A DNA stretch of 64,000 nt from Paraktedonobacter carboxidivorans (GCA_041156125.1 JBEVTI010000012.1:1-64000); one strand, 5' to 3'; numbered from the stretch's first letter, positions 34,037 through 43,639 are shown. Notes: a model not told the origin generated them from the letters alone. A program made the numbers and translations.

Positions 34037-35662
34037 TTACTGCTCTTCGCGGACAGCAGGGATTGTCTCTTTCTCAGCCTGAGTTATTTGAGCAGGTTTT
34101 TTGCCTTCGATCAACAGCAGAGACATCAGGGCACTGGCCAGAGCGAGTCCTGCACAGGTTAGCATAACAACGCGAAAACCACTGATAAAGGACTGATCGA
34201 TTGCTTGCTGGAGCAGCGCGTGAGTGGAACTGCTAATGCCTGGTGGTTGGACAATACCGGCCAGGCTATTGCTCTGAGCCTCAATAGCCTGGCGCAGGCT
34301 GGTGGGCAGAGGCAGGGTCGCGAGCCGCTCAGTGAGGCTGGTCTTGAACACACTGACCATAACTATACCCATGACAGCGATTGCCAGCAGACCGGCAGTG
34401 CGCGAGACCGCGTTATTAATACCAGAAGCAGTACCTGCGGCATGTTGAGCTACCGCGTTCATTACAGTAGTAGTTAGAGGTGCGACAGTCACAGCCATGC
34501 CCAGGCTCATCACAATCACAGCAGGAAAGAAAGTTGTCCAGTAGCTTCCACCGATATTCACTAGCGAGTAGAGCACAAAGCCCAGAGTCGTAATTATGGG
34601 ACCAATCACCAGGGGAAGTTTAGAGCCAAAGCGCCGCACCAGACCACCGGTCAGGCGCGAAAGCAGAAACATAGTCACCGCGAAAGGAGTGAGAGCCGCG
34701 CCCGCCATCGCGGCAGTATAGCCCTGGACCTGAATCAGGTTAAAGGGGATAAAATAAGTAGCAGCGGCCAACGCACCATAGAGCAAGAAGGTTAGCAGAT
34801 TCGCGCCAAGAAAAGAGTGGGAGCGAAATAGATTGAGCGGAACCATCGGCTGAGCAGTACGCGCTTCTACAAAGAAGAAAAGCACCAGCGCCAGGACGCC
34901 CAGAGCTAGCGCGCTCAGCACTGATAGCTGTCCTAAACCCGTCGCGCCTGCTTGGATCAGACCATAGACAATGCCCGCGAGGCCAAGTGTCACCAGGAGC
35001 GCGCCCGGCCAGTCCAGCTTACCATGTGCCTCCTCGTCGCGGCTTTCCGGTAAAGCCCGCCACGAAATCAGCAACACAATCAGTGCCAGCGGAATATTCA
35101 GGAAAAAGACCAGGCGCCACGAGGCATATTGTACCAGCCAGCCGCCCAACAAGGGACCAAGCACCGAAGTCACCGAGGTAAAACCTGACCACGTACCAAT
35201 GGCGCGTCCGCGCTGATCGGCCTGGAAAAACGCGCTAATCAAAGCCAGACTACCCGGTACAAGCAGCGCCCCGCCAATACCCTGGAGCGCGCGTGCCACA
35301 ATCAGCCAGATATTTGACTGCGCGGCCCCGCAGAGAATCGAGGCCAGCGCGAAAATCATTGTACCAATCATAAAGACACGCTTGCGTCCCAGACGGTCGC
35401 CCAGCGCGCCTCCCACCAGAAGCAGTGCCGCCAGAAAAAGCGCGTAAGCCTCTACCACCCATTGTAGCTCGCTGGAAGAGGCATGAAAATCCCGTTGGAT
35501 AGCAGGGAGCGCCACATTCACAACCGAGCCATCAATAAAGGCCATGCTTGAGCCCAAAATAGTCGCAACAAGCACCCACCCGCCTTGTCCACCAGACCGG
35601 TGATGGGAAGGTTTCGCCTGCATAAGCGCTTCATCACATGGAGATTTGACTGAGTGGATCAT
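34037..35662 (-). CDS. MFS multidrug exporter, DHA2 (EmrB/QacA) family
   Basis: A 541-residue transporter with 14 predicted helices. MAFIDGSVVNVALPAIQRDF near 40 is motif D1, and LLVGGALGDRLGRKRVFMIG near 80 is motif A. PGSLALISAFFQADQRGRAI near 137-156 contains motif C-adjacent residues, and SRTAGLLAIAVMGIVMVSVF near 425 matches DHA2. AAAGGAG precedes the ATG. These proteins use proton motive force to export drugs and lipophilic compounds. No adjacent TetR/MarR gene, so regulation is not evident. Confidence 0.9.
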   Translation of the reverse strand: MIHSVKSPCDEALMQAKPSHHRSGGQGGWVLVATILGSSMAFIDGSVVNVALPAIQRDFHASSSELQWVVEAYALFLAALLLVGGALGDRLGRKRVFMIGTMIFALASILCGAAQSNIWLIVARALQGIGGALLVPGSLALISAFFQADQRGRAIGTWSGFTSVTSVLGPLLGGWLVQYASWRLVFFLNIPLALIVLLISWRALPESRDEEAHGKLDWPGALLVTLGLAGIVYGLIQAGATGLGQLSVLSALALGVLALVLFFFVEARTAQPMVPLNLFRSHSFLGANLLTFLLYGALAAATYFIPFNLIQVQGYTAAMAGAALTPFAVTMFLLSRLTGGLVRRFGSKLPLVIGPIITTLGFVLYSLVNIGGSYWTTFFPAVIVMSLGMAVTVAPLTTTVMNAVAQHAAGTASGINNAVSRTAGLLAIAVMGIVMVSVFKTSLTERLATLPLPTSLRQAIEAQSNSLAGIVQPPGISSSTHALLQQAIDQSFISGFRVVMLTCAGLALASALMSLLLIEGKKPAQITQAEKETIPAVREEQ

Positions 35663-35779
35663 TTTGCTGCTCCTTTTCCACCCATTGTATCACTTCTGAT
35701 CCAGGCACGTTTCTATAAACACAACCTGACCATCGATCATGCCTGGCTTTCGCTATCGATTTAGTACTCGAGCGGCTCT

Positions 35780-36958
35780 CTAGCCGTTTAAGTGCAACGT
35801 TTGCGTCAGGAAAACACTGACCTGGCTATCGTAGATCTGGAGGTTGGTATTCCAGGCTTCGGTATGCTCGGTATTGGGTACGCGTATATAAGTAACAAAA
35901 GTAGGATGAGCCTGTGCAAAGGCGTCGCAAATCGCAGGCGGGGTTGTACTGTCATTTGTGCCTTGAAAGAGCAGAAGCGGGATTGCTGGTTGCGACTGGT
36001 CCAACTGGTCGAGCGCGTCAAAATTGATCCCGCTACGGATGCTTACGACGGTCTCGGCGACATTCGCGTAGAAGCTCGGTAGCGCGAGCCGCCGGGTCTG
36101 GTAGTCCAGAGTCGCGCGCCAGTTGAGAATAGGAGCATCGAGGATCAGGGCCTGAACGGCGTGGGCCAGTGTGGAACGATGGACAAAAGCCTCGACCACG
36201 GCTCCCCCTTGTGACCAGCCATAGATCACCAGGTGTTGCGCTCCATGAGCCATAGCGTAATGGGCGGCGGCATCCAGATCCTGCCACTCGCTATCGCCCA
36301 GGTGGTTGAAGCCATCAGGGCTGACCGGGGAGCCGATATCGTTGCGGTACGAGATAGCCAGCAGGGGCAGACCCAACTTCGCCAGCGGCGGGAAGACGCG
36401 CAGAGTCTCCTCGCGCGAAGATCCCCGACCGTGGACCAGGATAGCCCAGGTGTTGAGTTTGCCAGGCACAAACCAGGCAGGCATTGCGCCCAAAGAATCA
36501 GGTATCTCTACATCATTAATCTTCAGTCCCAGGCTGTCCCTGAGTTGGCCCGCATACACATTCCGGGTCCAGTAGACTGACGTGCCTGGCGTTAGAGGCG
36601 CTGTTGTTTGCAGGAGCTGGCGCGTGACCGTCCTGGCGTCGGCGGAGAGTACCGGACCCACAATGGCTTGTCCGGCAGGCCACTGGATTTCAAACTCGCC
36701 GGGACTCCGCGTGTCAGATGAGCGTTGTAATGTGATCGTATGAGCGCTTACAGCTGTCACTGGCGTAACATAACCTGGCAGATAATGGATCACTTCCAAT
36801 ACCTGATTCGAGAAATAGACACCAATCACCCCCAGCGTGATCCCTCCCAGCACAACAAACGCCAGTACCGCTCCAAGTATAATCCTGAGCCAGAGCCGCC
36901 GCGCGCGTTTTGAACGCGTCGGTGAAGCCCCTGGCGAACTCTCAACCTGGCTATTCAT
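35780..36958 (-). CDS. Membrane-anchored alpha/beta hydrolase
   Basis: A 392-residue protein. The second ATG (36958) is better spaced from GAGGAAG than that at 36964. After a basic cytoplasmic start (RSKRARRLWLR) a single helix near 22-48 anchors it. A beta-rich region follows, then the hydrolase domain from ~165: WAILVHGRGSSREETLRVF (oxyanion region), nucleophile in VIYGWSQGGAV near 248, the acid in LLFQGTNDSTTPP near 335, and the histidine in NTEHTEAWN near 370. Likely an extracytoplasmic esterase or peptidase-like hydrolase; substrate unknown. Confidence 0.8.
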   Translation of the reverse strand: MNSQVESSPGASPTRSKRARRLWLRIILGAVLAFVVLGGITLGVIGVYFSNQVLEVIHYLPGYVTPVTAVSAHTITLQRSSDTRSPGEFEIQWPAGQAIVGPVLSADARTVTRQLLQTTAPLTPGTSVYWTRNVYAGQLRDSLGLKINDVEIPDSLGAMPAWFVPGKLNTWAILVHGRGSSREETLRVFPPLAKLGLPLLAISYRNDIGSPVSPDGFNHLGDSEWQDLDAAAHYAMAHGAQHLVIYGWSQGGAVVEAFVHRSTLAHAVQALILDAPILNWRATLDYQTRRLALPSFYANVAETVVSIRSGINFDALDQLDQSQPAIPLLLFQGTNDSTTPPAICDAFAQAHPTFVTYIRVPNTEHTEAWNTNLQIYDSQVSVFLTQTLHLNG

Positions 36959-37159
36959 AAACATTCTTCCTCTGCTTTGCCTGTTTTAACTACTCTTCTC
37001 TGCAATACAGATATTCATCTCTGGTAACTCCTGTTTAATAGCTCCTGAAGACTATAGTTTCTAACGAAGAATAGCAGAGGATAGTCTTTATTATGCTATT
37101 CTGTTTTCCCCGCTGCAAAAGCTCTACCAGATCGGGATCAGTTGGGCCCCTTATCCTCC

Positions 37160-38200
37160 TCAAGCGCGTAAATCGCGTAGCAGGCGTAGCAAGGCGTTCT
37201 GGTAGGCGTTATCCTCTTGCCAGTGGCGGAAATCGCCGATGTAGCGCTGGCGGACAGAGAGGCCCCAGTATTTGTCGGTGCGAAAGATGGTATCGTCCAG
37301 GCGCAGAGGGAAGAGTAGGGAAGTGCCTTGCTGCTGGTGTTCACGGTCCAGAGCTACCTCGACCTCTTCCTCAACCCAGAGGCTCTCAATAGCATGCTGG
37401 GAAAGCACAAGCAGAAGCTTCCTCTGGCGGAAAATAGCCTGGTAGATCTCTGCGCGCACTCTATCGCCCTGCTTTAGATCGTGTTCTGCGAACCAACATA
37501 CCACACCCCTGGCCTGAAGGTCGGCGTACAGTTTACGCACAAAATCCACGTCGGCGCTGGCATAGCTCAGCACACATGAATGGTACGCCACTAACTGGTT
37601 ACGCGGCACGTGGCTAACAGCCAGTGCTGGCTTATCATCAGGTTGCCCGGCCCACTTTTGTGCGTCGTCGCTCTGTTCGGGATGCGCTGGCGTGAGAGTT
37701 AGCTCTGGCGGGACCGGATCATGGCTCTGCCCGACCAGGTTCGTGGATGCAGCAGACGTGAACTCGGCGAGTACCCTGGTAAGACCGTCCACGCAATTTT
37801 GCCAGGCGTCGTCGCGCCTGCTCCAGTTCATGACCGGGCGCTTATCGCTGGGCAGACTGGCTAGATGGCTCAACCCTGTCATCTCCCAGGCACAAGAGCG
37901 TAACAGCAGAGGTACCACGCTGGCCTGGCCTTTCAGGGAATATTGGAGGGCTTGCTCTATGAGTGTGCGACACTTGTGATGTACCAGGAAATCTGCGCTC
38001 AGTAGCAAGACGATAATCCTGGCTTGCTCAAGGTATTTGACAACCTGCTCGTCGTGCGCCTTGCCTGCTAGCAGGTATGCCTCGGACCAGATGACAATCA
38101 GCCCATTTTCTTGTAGTGGCAACAAGTGTCTTTCCCATAACACTAGCAACGCGCTATCCTGAGGCGCGGCAGCGCAAAAAACGGTAACAGGTTCTGCCAT
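37160..38200 (-). CDS. Protein with two tandem TIR domains
   Basis: A 346-residue protein. The first TIR-like domain (~1-150) contains VTVFCAAAPQDSALLVLWER, then ARIIVLLLSADFLVHHKCRT. The second (~207-346) contains SCVLSYASADVDFVRKLYAD, GVVCWFAEHDLKQGDRVRAE, LLLVLSQHAIESLWVEEEVE and LFPLRLDD. The second retains the S-x-W-x-x-x-E pattern where bacterial TIR NADases carry the catalytic glutamate; the first lacks it. A Pro/Gln-rich linker joins them. No NLR, STING, Thoeris or other sensor gene adjoins. Possibly a defence or cell-death effector (family inference). Confidence 0.8.
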   Translation of the reverse strand: MAEPVTVFCAAAPQDSALLVLWERHLLPLQENGLIVIWSEAYLLAGKAHDEQVVKYLEQARIIVLLLSADFLVHHKCRTLIEQALQYSLKGQASVVPLLLRSCAWEMTGLSHLASLPSDKRPVMNWSRRDDAWQNCVDGLTRVLAEFTSAASTNLVGQSHDPVPPELTLTPAHPEQSDDAQKWAGQPDDKPALAVSHVPRNQLVAYHSCVLSYASADVDFVRKLYADLQARGVVCWFAEHDLKQGDRVRAEIYQAIFRQRKLLLVLSQHAIESLWVEEEVEVALDREHQQQGTSLLFPLRLDDTIFRTDKYWGLSVRQRYIGDFRHWQEDNAYQNALLRLLRDLRA

Positions 38201-38366
38201 CCGTTCCTATTCTCCTTCCATCGGCGCTTGAATTGATCCATAGTATAATCTGAATATGCTGAATACGCAACGGGATAGGCAGGAAAGCTCTTTTTGTGAG
38301 ATTTGTCTGGTCTGGCTTTTGCGGCCATCTCGACAGCTAATAGTGTAGCAAACGGCGCGTGCTCTA

Positions 38367-39323
38367 TTATGCAAGGATCGCCACATCTTCGTGAAGCATT
38401 TCCAGTTGACGCCACATATATTGATCTGGAGGGCGTGATTGGAAGGCACGGACAAGAGCGCGCAGATTGATAATCAGGCTGGTCAGGCGCAAATTCAGCT
38501 CGTAGTCCGGGGGTAGCGGCATGATTTCCGCGTAGCCGCGTTCGAGTGCCTGAAAAAGCGTAAACGGTGGGCGGGCGCTATCGCGGATACGAAAATGGGC
38601 CAGATCATACCAGCGATTAGTGCCACGCACCTCGCCAAAGTCGATAATACCTGTGTAGTGCCCATGATGCTGGAAAATGTGCGTGCTATCAAAGTCGCCA
38701 TGCGCGAGATAGCCCTGCTGGATACTGTCCAGCCAGGAGTCATAGCGTGCGAAGACATGTTCCAGGCGTCTACATTCCTCTGGCTTGAGCACATGTGTGC
38801 GCAAATAGGTCAGATCAACTGCGCGGAAAGCCAGGGCAAAGGCGCGAAAGGTCGGCCACTGCGCGCGCAGGCGAGTAGGTTGCGCGCGCCTGACACTTAC
38901 CCATCCGAAGCCTTCCACGGTCAGACCATTGAGGCGCGCCAGATCACGCCCGGCCTCTACCGTAACCTTTTCGAGGATCTCCCTGGGTAAAGAGGACTGG
39001 CTTAGCGCCAGCCCCGTGATTTCCGTCTCAACCATAATGGATCGGCCCAGCAACTTGTTATGATCTTCATAATGGATAATCTCTGGCACTGTGATTTGTT
39101 GCTGGCGCAGGTGGGTTAGCACGGCGATTTCAGGCGTAAAGCTCGCCTCCGCATCCGGCAAAATCCGCATATAATAGATTTGGTCTTGCGAGTAAATACG
39201 GTAGACATAGGTGGAAATCCCTGACAGGACTCGTTCTACTTGTGTATCCCTGGCTGGGAAGAGACGCTTCACAACAGCCTCCACACGTTGCAGATCTACG
39301 TGCGTGCGCGGCAACTGATTCAT
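38367..39323 (-). CDS. Aminoglycoside phosphotransferase/choline-kinase-like (APH) protein
   Basis: A 318-residue small-molecule kinase-fold protein. The N-lobe has VLSGISTYVYRIYSQDQIYYMRIL; SIMVETEITGLALS is the hinge. The catalytic loop is GYLAHGDFDSTHIFQH (Brenner motif H-G-D-x-x-x-x-H, with His in place of the usual Asn), followed by TGIIDFGEVRGTNRWYDLAH with the D-F-G-equivalent. APH-family members phosphorylate antibiotics, choline, sugars or other alcohols; this one cannot be assigned. Monocistronic on the minus strand. Confidence 0.8.
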   Translation of the reverse strand: MNQLPRTHVDLQRVEAVVKRLFPARDTQVERVLSGISTYVYRIYSQDQIYYMRILPDAEASFTPEIAVLTHLRQQQITVPEIIHYEDHNKLLGRSIMVETEITGLALSQSSLPREILEKVTVEAGRDLARLNGLTVEGFGWVSVRRAQPTRLRAQWPTFRAFALAFRAVDLTYLRTHVLKPEECRRLEHVFARYDSWLDSIQQGYLAHGDFDSTHIFQHHGHYTGIIDFGEVRGTNRWYDLAHFRIRDSARPPFTLFQALERGYAEIMPLPPDYELNLRLTSLIINLRALVRAFQSRPPDQYMWRQLEMLHEDVAILA

Positions 39324-39663
39324 CGCGCGCGTTCCTCGCTTTTTCTCATACTACAGGAAAGATACCGCCTTTTCAGAAAGTGTGTAAAAAGTAAGTTACA
39401 AAAGCGTTAAGTGGTGAACATGCTCAAACTGAGAGACAATTTTGAGCCTGCATCCACCAGGTGCCACCTTAGTATAGTTCTACCACAACTAATGTGATCT
39501 GTATTATAGAGAAATTTTCGCACTTGCGGAAGTGGTCAGAATGTCAGAAAAAGTATCAGGCATGCTGGCTGATGGCCTCTTGTCTCTCTCGTTTGCTTTC
39601 TGATACCATAGAGAAGATGCTATTCAACTGGCGAGTGGTTTTTTGATCAGGGAGTCTAGAGCA
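39324..39663. other. Divergent intergenic region, no gene seen
   Basis: About 340 bases between the divergent phosphotransferase and AraC genes, presumably holding both promoters. The AraC frame is open back to a TTG at 39643, but GGGAG supports the ATG at 39664. No repeat or RNA element recognised. Confidence 0.5.
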
Positions 39664-40596
39664 ATGGAGCAGTACAACGAACCGCCATTTCCCATGCACA
39701 GCGAACCGCTGCCAGTGGAATACGCCCCGCGCGACTTTGACGCGGCCTCTCTGTTTGATCCCCTGGATAAAAGCGGTGCGCGCGAAAAGGTCACTTTCTG
39801 GCGTGATGCAACCCTGGACAATCTTGAGCTATTGCGTGCTACCTTTATTACCCATGCTTTCGTCCCCCACCTGCACGAGGGCTACGCGATCGGGATTGTC
39901 GATAAAGGAGGTGAGCGTTTTAAATATCGCAAAAACATGCATGTGGCGCCACAGGGTAGTATTGTGGTGATTCATCCAGGAGAAATGCATACAGGCGAGG
40001 GCCTGAACAGGGAAGGGTGGAGTTATCGGATGTTCTATCCAGAAATCTCACTCTTGCAGCGCGCGGCCTTTGATGTTGTAGAGAAACAGCCCGGCATCCC
40101 ATTTTTCCCCAATCCTGTGATCGACGATCCGGCCATGGCTCGCATGCTTTCTCAACTTCACGTGGCCCTGGCAAACTCGCGCTCTGAGTTGGAACGGGAA
40201 TCCATGTTTACCTGGACCCTTGCACACCTCATCAGACGGCATGCTACCCTCCCTCCGGTCTTGCTCGGCTTTTCCAAGGAACGCGAGCACATTCTCAGAG
40301 TGCGCGCTTATCTAGAAGAGCACGCTACAGAGAATGTTTCGCTACAAGAGCTTGCCGCGCTAGTCAATTTCAGCCCTTTCTATCTTCTGCGCGCCTTTCG
40401 TGAGACTGTGGGCCTGCCTCCGCACAGCTATCTGACCCAGATTCGCGTCTCACGCGCCAAACATCTGATTCGCGCTTCAGTACCTCTGGCAGAGGTCGCG
40501 ACCGCGGTAGGTTTCACCGACCAGAGCCACCTGAATCGCCACTTCAAAGCTGTGCTGGGCGTCACGCCTGGCCAATATGCTCGTGGCTGTCGTTAG
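39664..40596 (+). CDS. AraC family transcriptional regulator with N-terminal cupin
   Basis: A 310-residue regulator. The N-terminal arabinose-binding-type cupin spans ~35-170: HAFVPHLHEGYAIGIVDKGG, VAPQGSIVVIHPGEMHTGEG and WSYRMFYPEI. The C-terminal double HTH (~205-310) has NVSLQELAALVNFSPFYLLR then LAEVATAVGFTDQSHLNRHF and GVTPGQYARG. It lies upstream of azlC/azlD on the same strand, the common arrangement for AraC regulators of AzlCD exporters. The last codons form one arm of a hairpin. Confidence 0.9.
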   Translation: MEQYNEPPFPMHSEPLPVEYAPRDFDAASLFDPLDKSGAREKVTFWRDATLDNLELLRATFITHAFVPHLHEGYAIGIVDKGGERFKYRKNMHVAPQGSIVVIHPGEMHTGEGLNREGWSYRMFYPEISLLQRAAFDVVEKQPGIPFFPNPVIDDPAMARMLSQLHVALANSRSELERESMFTWTLAHLIRRHATLPPVLLGFSKEREHILRVRAYLEEHATENVSLQELAALVNFSPFYLLRAFRETVGLPPHSYLTQIRVSRAKHLIRASVPLAEVATAVGFTDQSHLNRHFKAVLGVTPGQYARGCR

Positions 40597-40624
40597 GGGA
40601 TACAACGGGCATATTGGCCAGGCG
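40565..40624 (+). terminator. 20-bp hairpin overlapping the araC-type gene end
   Basis: CGCCTGGCCAATATGC at 40565-40580 pairs exactly with 40609-40624. The stem extends inward by four more pairs including one G-U. The left arm is coding, and the TAG stop (40594-40596) lies in the loop. Confidence 0.65.
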
Positions 40625-40789
40625 ATGCACTGTCTTCCTGAAGTATTTCTGCCGCTGGTCAGGTAGATTTGAACTCGTTCCAATTCTGCTCTTTTCTCGA
40701 AAACCTTAACAATCTTTCGTCGGATAAAAATAACAGAAAGGGCAAGAACGTACAAGACAGCGCGTCCAGTGTAACCGTATACTGGCGGC

Positions 40790-41626
40790 ATGACAACACG
40801 ACGTTCTGAATTTTTTAACGGCATTAAAGCCGAATTACCAATTCTGCTGGGCGTGATACCCTTCGGGCTGATTTATGGCGTATCGGCGCGCGGTTTTGGA
40901 CTTCCACCCGTGCTCACACAGGCCATGTCATTGATCATCTTCGCGGGCTCGGCTCAGTTTGTGGTTATCCAGTTGCTGAAGGTCAGCGTGCCAGCGGGCG
41001 TGATTCTATTGACCGTCTGTATTATCAATTTGCGCCATGCCCTTTACAGCGCGTCGCTCGCGCCGTATCTCAGGGGGCGTAGACTCCTCTGGAGTCTGCT
41101 ACTACCGTATCTGCTGACCGACGAGGTATATGCTGTGGTTATCATCCACTATCAGCAGTCCGGCCAGAACCCAGCCAGGCACTGGTATCTCCTGGGTGCG
41201 GGCACGACGCTCTGGTTTATCTGGCAACTCAGTACTGCGGCTGGTTTGCTATTGGGTGCGCATATCCCAGCAAGCTGGTCGCTGGACTTCACCCTGCCGT
41301 TGACCTTTATTGCGATAGTCGTTCCTGCTCTTAAGACCCGCGTTGATCTCGGTGTCGCCAGTGTGGCTGGCCTGAGCGCGCTGCTGGCCACACGCCTGCC
41401 CTTCAATTCTGGCTTGCTGGTGGCCACTTCCCTTGGCATTGCCTCTGGTCTGCTGGCCGAGATAAAAAGCGCGCGCACTCAGGAAACTCAGCCCGTTACA
41501 TCCACCAGCACAGCGGATTCTGACGCGCCATTAGCCAGCATTCCCGACATCCTACTATCCGCTCAGGAGCCGGGGGCAAGCTCTCCCATTCCCCAGAACG
41601 ATGCGCAAGAGGAGGAGCAACCATGA
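40790..41626 (+). CDS. azlC: AzlC family branched-chain amino acid exporter, large subunit
   Basis: A 278-residue permease with about seven membrane helices. Family landmarks are LPILLGVIPFGLIYGVSARG near 15-35, SLIIFAGSAQFVVIQLL near 50, CIINLRHALYSASLAPYL near 80 and LPYLLTDEVYAVVI near 110. An unusually long polar tail (~235-278, rich in Thr, Ser, Glu and Pro) extends past the last helix. AzlC with AzlD exports branched-chain amino acids or analogues. Its stop overlaps the azlD start by four bases. Confidence 0.9.
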   Translation: MTTRRSEFFNGIKAELPILLGVIPFGLIYGVSARGFGLPPVLTQAMSLIIFAGSAQFVVIQLLKVSVPAGVILLTVCIINLRHALYSASLAPYLRGRRLLWSLLLPYLLTDEVYAVVIIHYQQSGQNPARHWYLLGAGTTLWFIWQLSTAAGLLLGAHIPASWSLDFTLPLTFIAIVVPALKTRVDLGVASVAGLSALLATRLPFNSGLLVATSLGIASGLLAEIKSARTQETQPVTSTSTADSDAPLASIPDILLSAQEPGASSPIPQNDAQEEEQP

Positions 41627-41943
41627 ATACCTGGCTATTAATCCTGGGCTGCGGCGCGGCCACCTACCTCATTCGCCTCTCGTTCATCGCTTTCTTTGGC
41701 AAAAGAGAGATTCATCCCTTGCTCCTACGCGTGCTGCGCCTGGTGCCTATCGCTGTGCTCTCGGCTATCATCTGGCCGCAGCTGTTCCTGCTCAATAACA
41801 CCCTTGATCTCTCCCTCGTCAATCCTCGCTGGCTGGCCGGACTTATCGCTGGCCTGATTGCCTGGCGGACTCGCAATGTGCTGCTGACAATCTCGGTAGG
41901 CATGGTGGCGCTGTGGATCTTACAATGGCTCGCGCTCCCATAG
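41623..41943 (+). CDS. azlD: AzlD family branched-chain amino acid exporter, small subunit
   Basis: A 106-residue membrane protein with four helices: LLILGCGAATYLIRLSFIAF, LRVLRLVPIAVLSAIIWPQ, WLAGLIAGLIAWRTRNVL and a final helix. R-x-x-P-x-A-V-L-x-A is the AzlD signature. GAGGAGG precedes the ATG, which overlaps the azlC stop as ATGA. Small partner of the AzlCD exporter. Confidence 0.9.
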   Translation: MNTWLLILGCGAATYLIRLSFIAFFGKREIHPLLLRVLRLVPIAVLSAIIWPQLFLLNNTLDLSLVNPRWLAGLIAGLIAWRTRNVLLTISVGMVALWILQWLALP

Positions 41944-42286
41944 GAAAATCGCGATGCCCACGACGGGGTCCACACGTAATCTCTAGCTATCCAGCCGACT
42001 TATTGAACCGGATGGATACTCATGTACCTTTGTAATCGAAGATCTCTTCATCGCCAGGCTACAAAAGCGCTTCCTTGTATTCCATTGAGGGCAGTCCTCT
42101 CGATCAGCAAGGTCATCTCACTGAGATATTTATTTTACCTGGTCTGCTGTTGCTGGGTGGAGAGATCCAGTACATTCATCTTCATTGTAGAAGGCCAGGC
42201 TCCACTCCTCTGAGCCACCCTGCGCTTTTGTCAATCTCATCTCAGTACCGCTGCGTCCTCTGGCGAAGAAACGTTTCAGGAAACGC
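41944..42286. other. Intergenic region without a supported gene
   Basis: About 340 bases between azlD and the TIR operon end. One plus-strand frame (42075-42290, beginning MYSIEGSPLDQQGHLTEIFI) has a somewhat protein-like start but no ribosome site and degenerates. Possibly a relic. Confidence 0.4.
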
Positions 42287-42907
42287 TTAATAAAGAGCCT
42301 GGTAAATGGTTCTGGCCACATTCACAAGCACTTCTTCTTGTTCCGCGAAAGAGAGCTGTGCCAGGGATAGGTCGGGATTGCATGGTTGATAGTTTCCCAG
42401 CGGACTCTCTTTATACAGACACGGAGAGAGCAGCAAAGGCAGGAGAGTAAGCTGTTCTTGAGCAACACGCTGGTGGATCAGTGGGAGCTGGTAAGAGGCA
42501 ATCAATGGCGAGGCCAGAAAGTTCGCGCTGACCAGCAGGAGGGCGAAGCGCGAGTGTGCTATAGAATATGCCATGGCATTTTGCCAGTCAGCTCCAGCCG
42601 CAATCTGACTATCATCCCAGAGTGCGATCAGTCCTTGCTGCGCCAGCAGGGCCAGGTGAGTCCTGAGTCGATCCAGCCAGGGGCGATCCTGGTGACTAAA
42701 GAGCATAATAAGTGGCCTGGCTCCTGACGGGCTGGAGGAAAGCGGAGAGGATTGTGCTTCTGAGGACAAGGGTCCTGGCTGGCTCGGAGGTACTGCGCGC
42801 GGCTCGAATAAGCCGCCAACTTGCGCACCCCGACCGACCGCGATACCGCTGGAATTGTTGAACGCATTCTCAATATGTATGCCTTCAGAGCCTGATTGTT
42901 GCTTCAT
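42287..42907 (-). CDS. TIR-domain protein with N-terminal amyloid-like signalling motif
   Basis: A 206-residue protein. Residues ~10-32 hold a short motif, AFNNSSGIAVGRGAQV followed by GG. It is nearly repeated near the C-terminus of the neighbouring DUF6232 protein (AFNDARDIAVGNQAQV). A Pro/Ser-rich linker (~35-64) leads to a TIR-like domain (~65-206): PLIMLFSHQDRPWLDRLRTH, GLIALWDDSQIAAGADWQNA and RFALLLVSANFLASPLIASY. No clear catalytic glutamate follows in the usual S-x-W-x-x-x-E arrangement, so NADase activity is uncertain. Third gene of a minus-strand operon. Proposed effector in a membrane-linked signalling system (inference). Confidence 0.75.
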   Translation of the reverse strand: MKQQSGSEGIHIENAFNNSSGIAVGRGAQVGGLFEPRAVPPSQPGPLSSEAQSSPLSSSPSGARPLIMLFSHQDRPWLDRLRTHLALLAQQGLIALWDDSQIAAGADWQNAMAYSIAHSRFALLLVSANFLASPLIASYQLPLIHQRVAQEQLTLLPLLLSPCLYKESPLGNYQPCNPDLSLAQLSFAEQEEVLVNVARTIYQALY

Positions 42908-42952
42908 AGCCTTTATCTTTGTCTCTCCTGTTACAATACGAGGTCGCGCTGT

Positions 42953-43639
42953 TTACGGTCGCCCGAATGGATTGGTAGGCCTGGATGGGTAGTTCTGAGT
43001 GGGAGGATAGCCAGGCATTCCGGTGTTGAATGGAGCATTGGGCTGTGGCGGTCGTGTGACCTGCGCCTGGTTGCCGACCGCAATGTCTCTGGCGTCATTA
43101 AATGCGCCACTGATCAGATTATTGTTGAAAACCGGGGTATTCGTATTCGACAGTGTATTATTGATAATTACAGGTGCGTGTCCGCCCCTCTGGGCTGCCT
43201 GCTGCACCGCTTGTTGCAGAGCCATGGCTATCTTTTCAATGTACTGACGATTCCTGCTTTGAATGGGGTGCGCGGAACCAAATGTCCCTCGTAACAGGAC
43301 CACGTAGACGGGAAAAATCAGCTGGAAAATGCTACGTATGACAGCCAACAAGAGCAATGCAGCACCTGCTACCTGGTAAGGAAAAGGATTCTCGATAGGA
43401 AGAACTACTCCCTCTCTCACCAATGTTGGTTCAAAAGAACCGGTCAACCAGCTTATAATCAGGAGTAGGCATCCGAAAAATACCATTACACTTGTCCAGA
43501 AACGTTTGGAAGCAATTCGTGCAAACGTGATTTGAGTCAGGCTTGCGATAGGATAGACTACGCCCGTGCGCAAAATAAGGGCAATATTTGTAACACGGAC
43601 GGAACCATTATCGAAAAACACATGCTCTTGTTGACTCAT
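42953..43639 (-). CDS. DUF6232-like membrane protein carrying the shared motif
   Basis: A 228-residue protein. ATG 43639 has GGAGAG upstream; the frame runs open to 43726. Residues ~1-45 form a beta-rich domain (VFFDNGSVRVTNIALILRTG, VYPIASLTQITFARI) typical of DUF6232. Two helices follow (~50-68 and ~90-112), then a cytoplasmic helix (QYIEKIAMALQQAVQQAAQ). Next is an Asn-rich stretch (INNTLSNTNTPVFNNN) running into AFNDARDIAVGNQAQV at ~179-194, and a Pro-rich tail. Ten of 16 residues of that motif match the TIR protein's N-terminus. Likely the membrane sensor or scaffold of the operon (inference). Confidence 0.7.
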   Translation of the reverse strand: MSQQEHVFFDNGSVRVTNIALILRTGVVYPIASLTQITFARIASKRFWTSVMVFFGCLLLIISWLTGSFEPTLVREGVVLPIENPFPYQVAGAALLLLAVIRSIFQLIFPVYVVLLRGTFGSAHPIQSRNRQYIEKIAMALQQAVQQAAQRGGHAPVIINNTLSNTNTPVFNNNLISGAFNDARDIAVGNQAQVTRPPQPNAPFNTGMPGYPPTQNYPSRPTNPFGRP

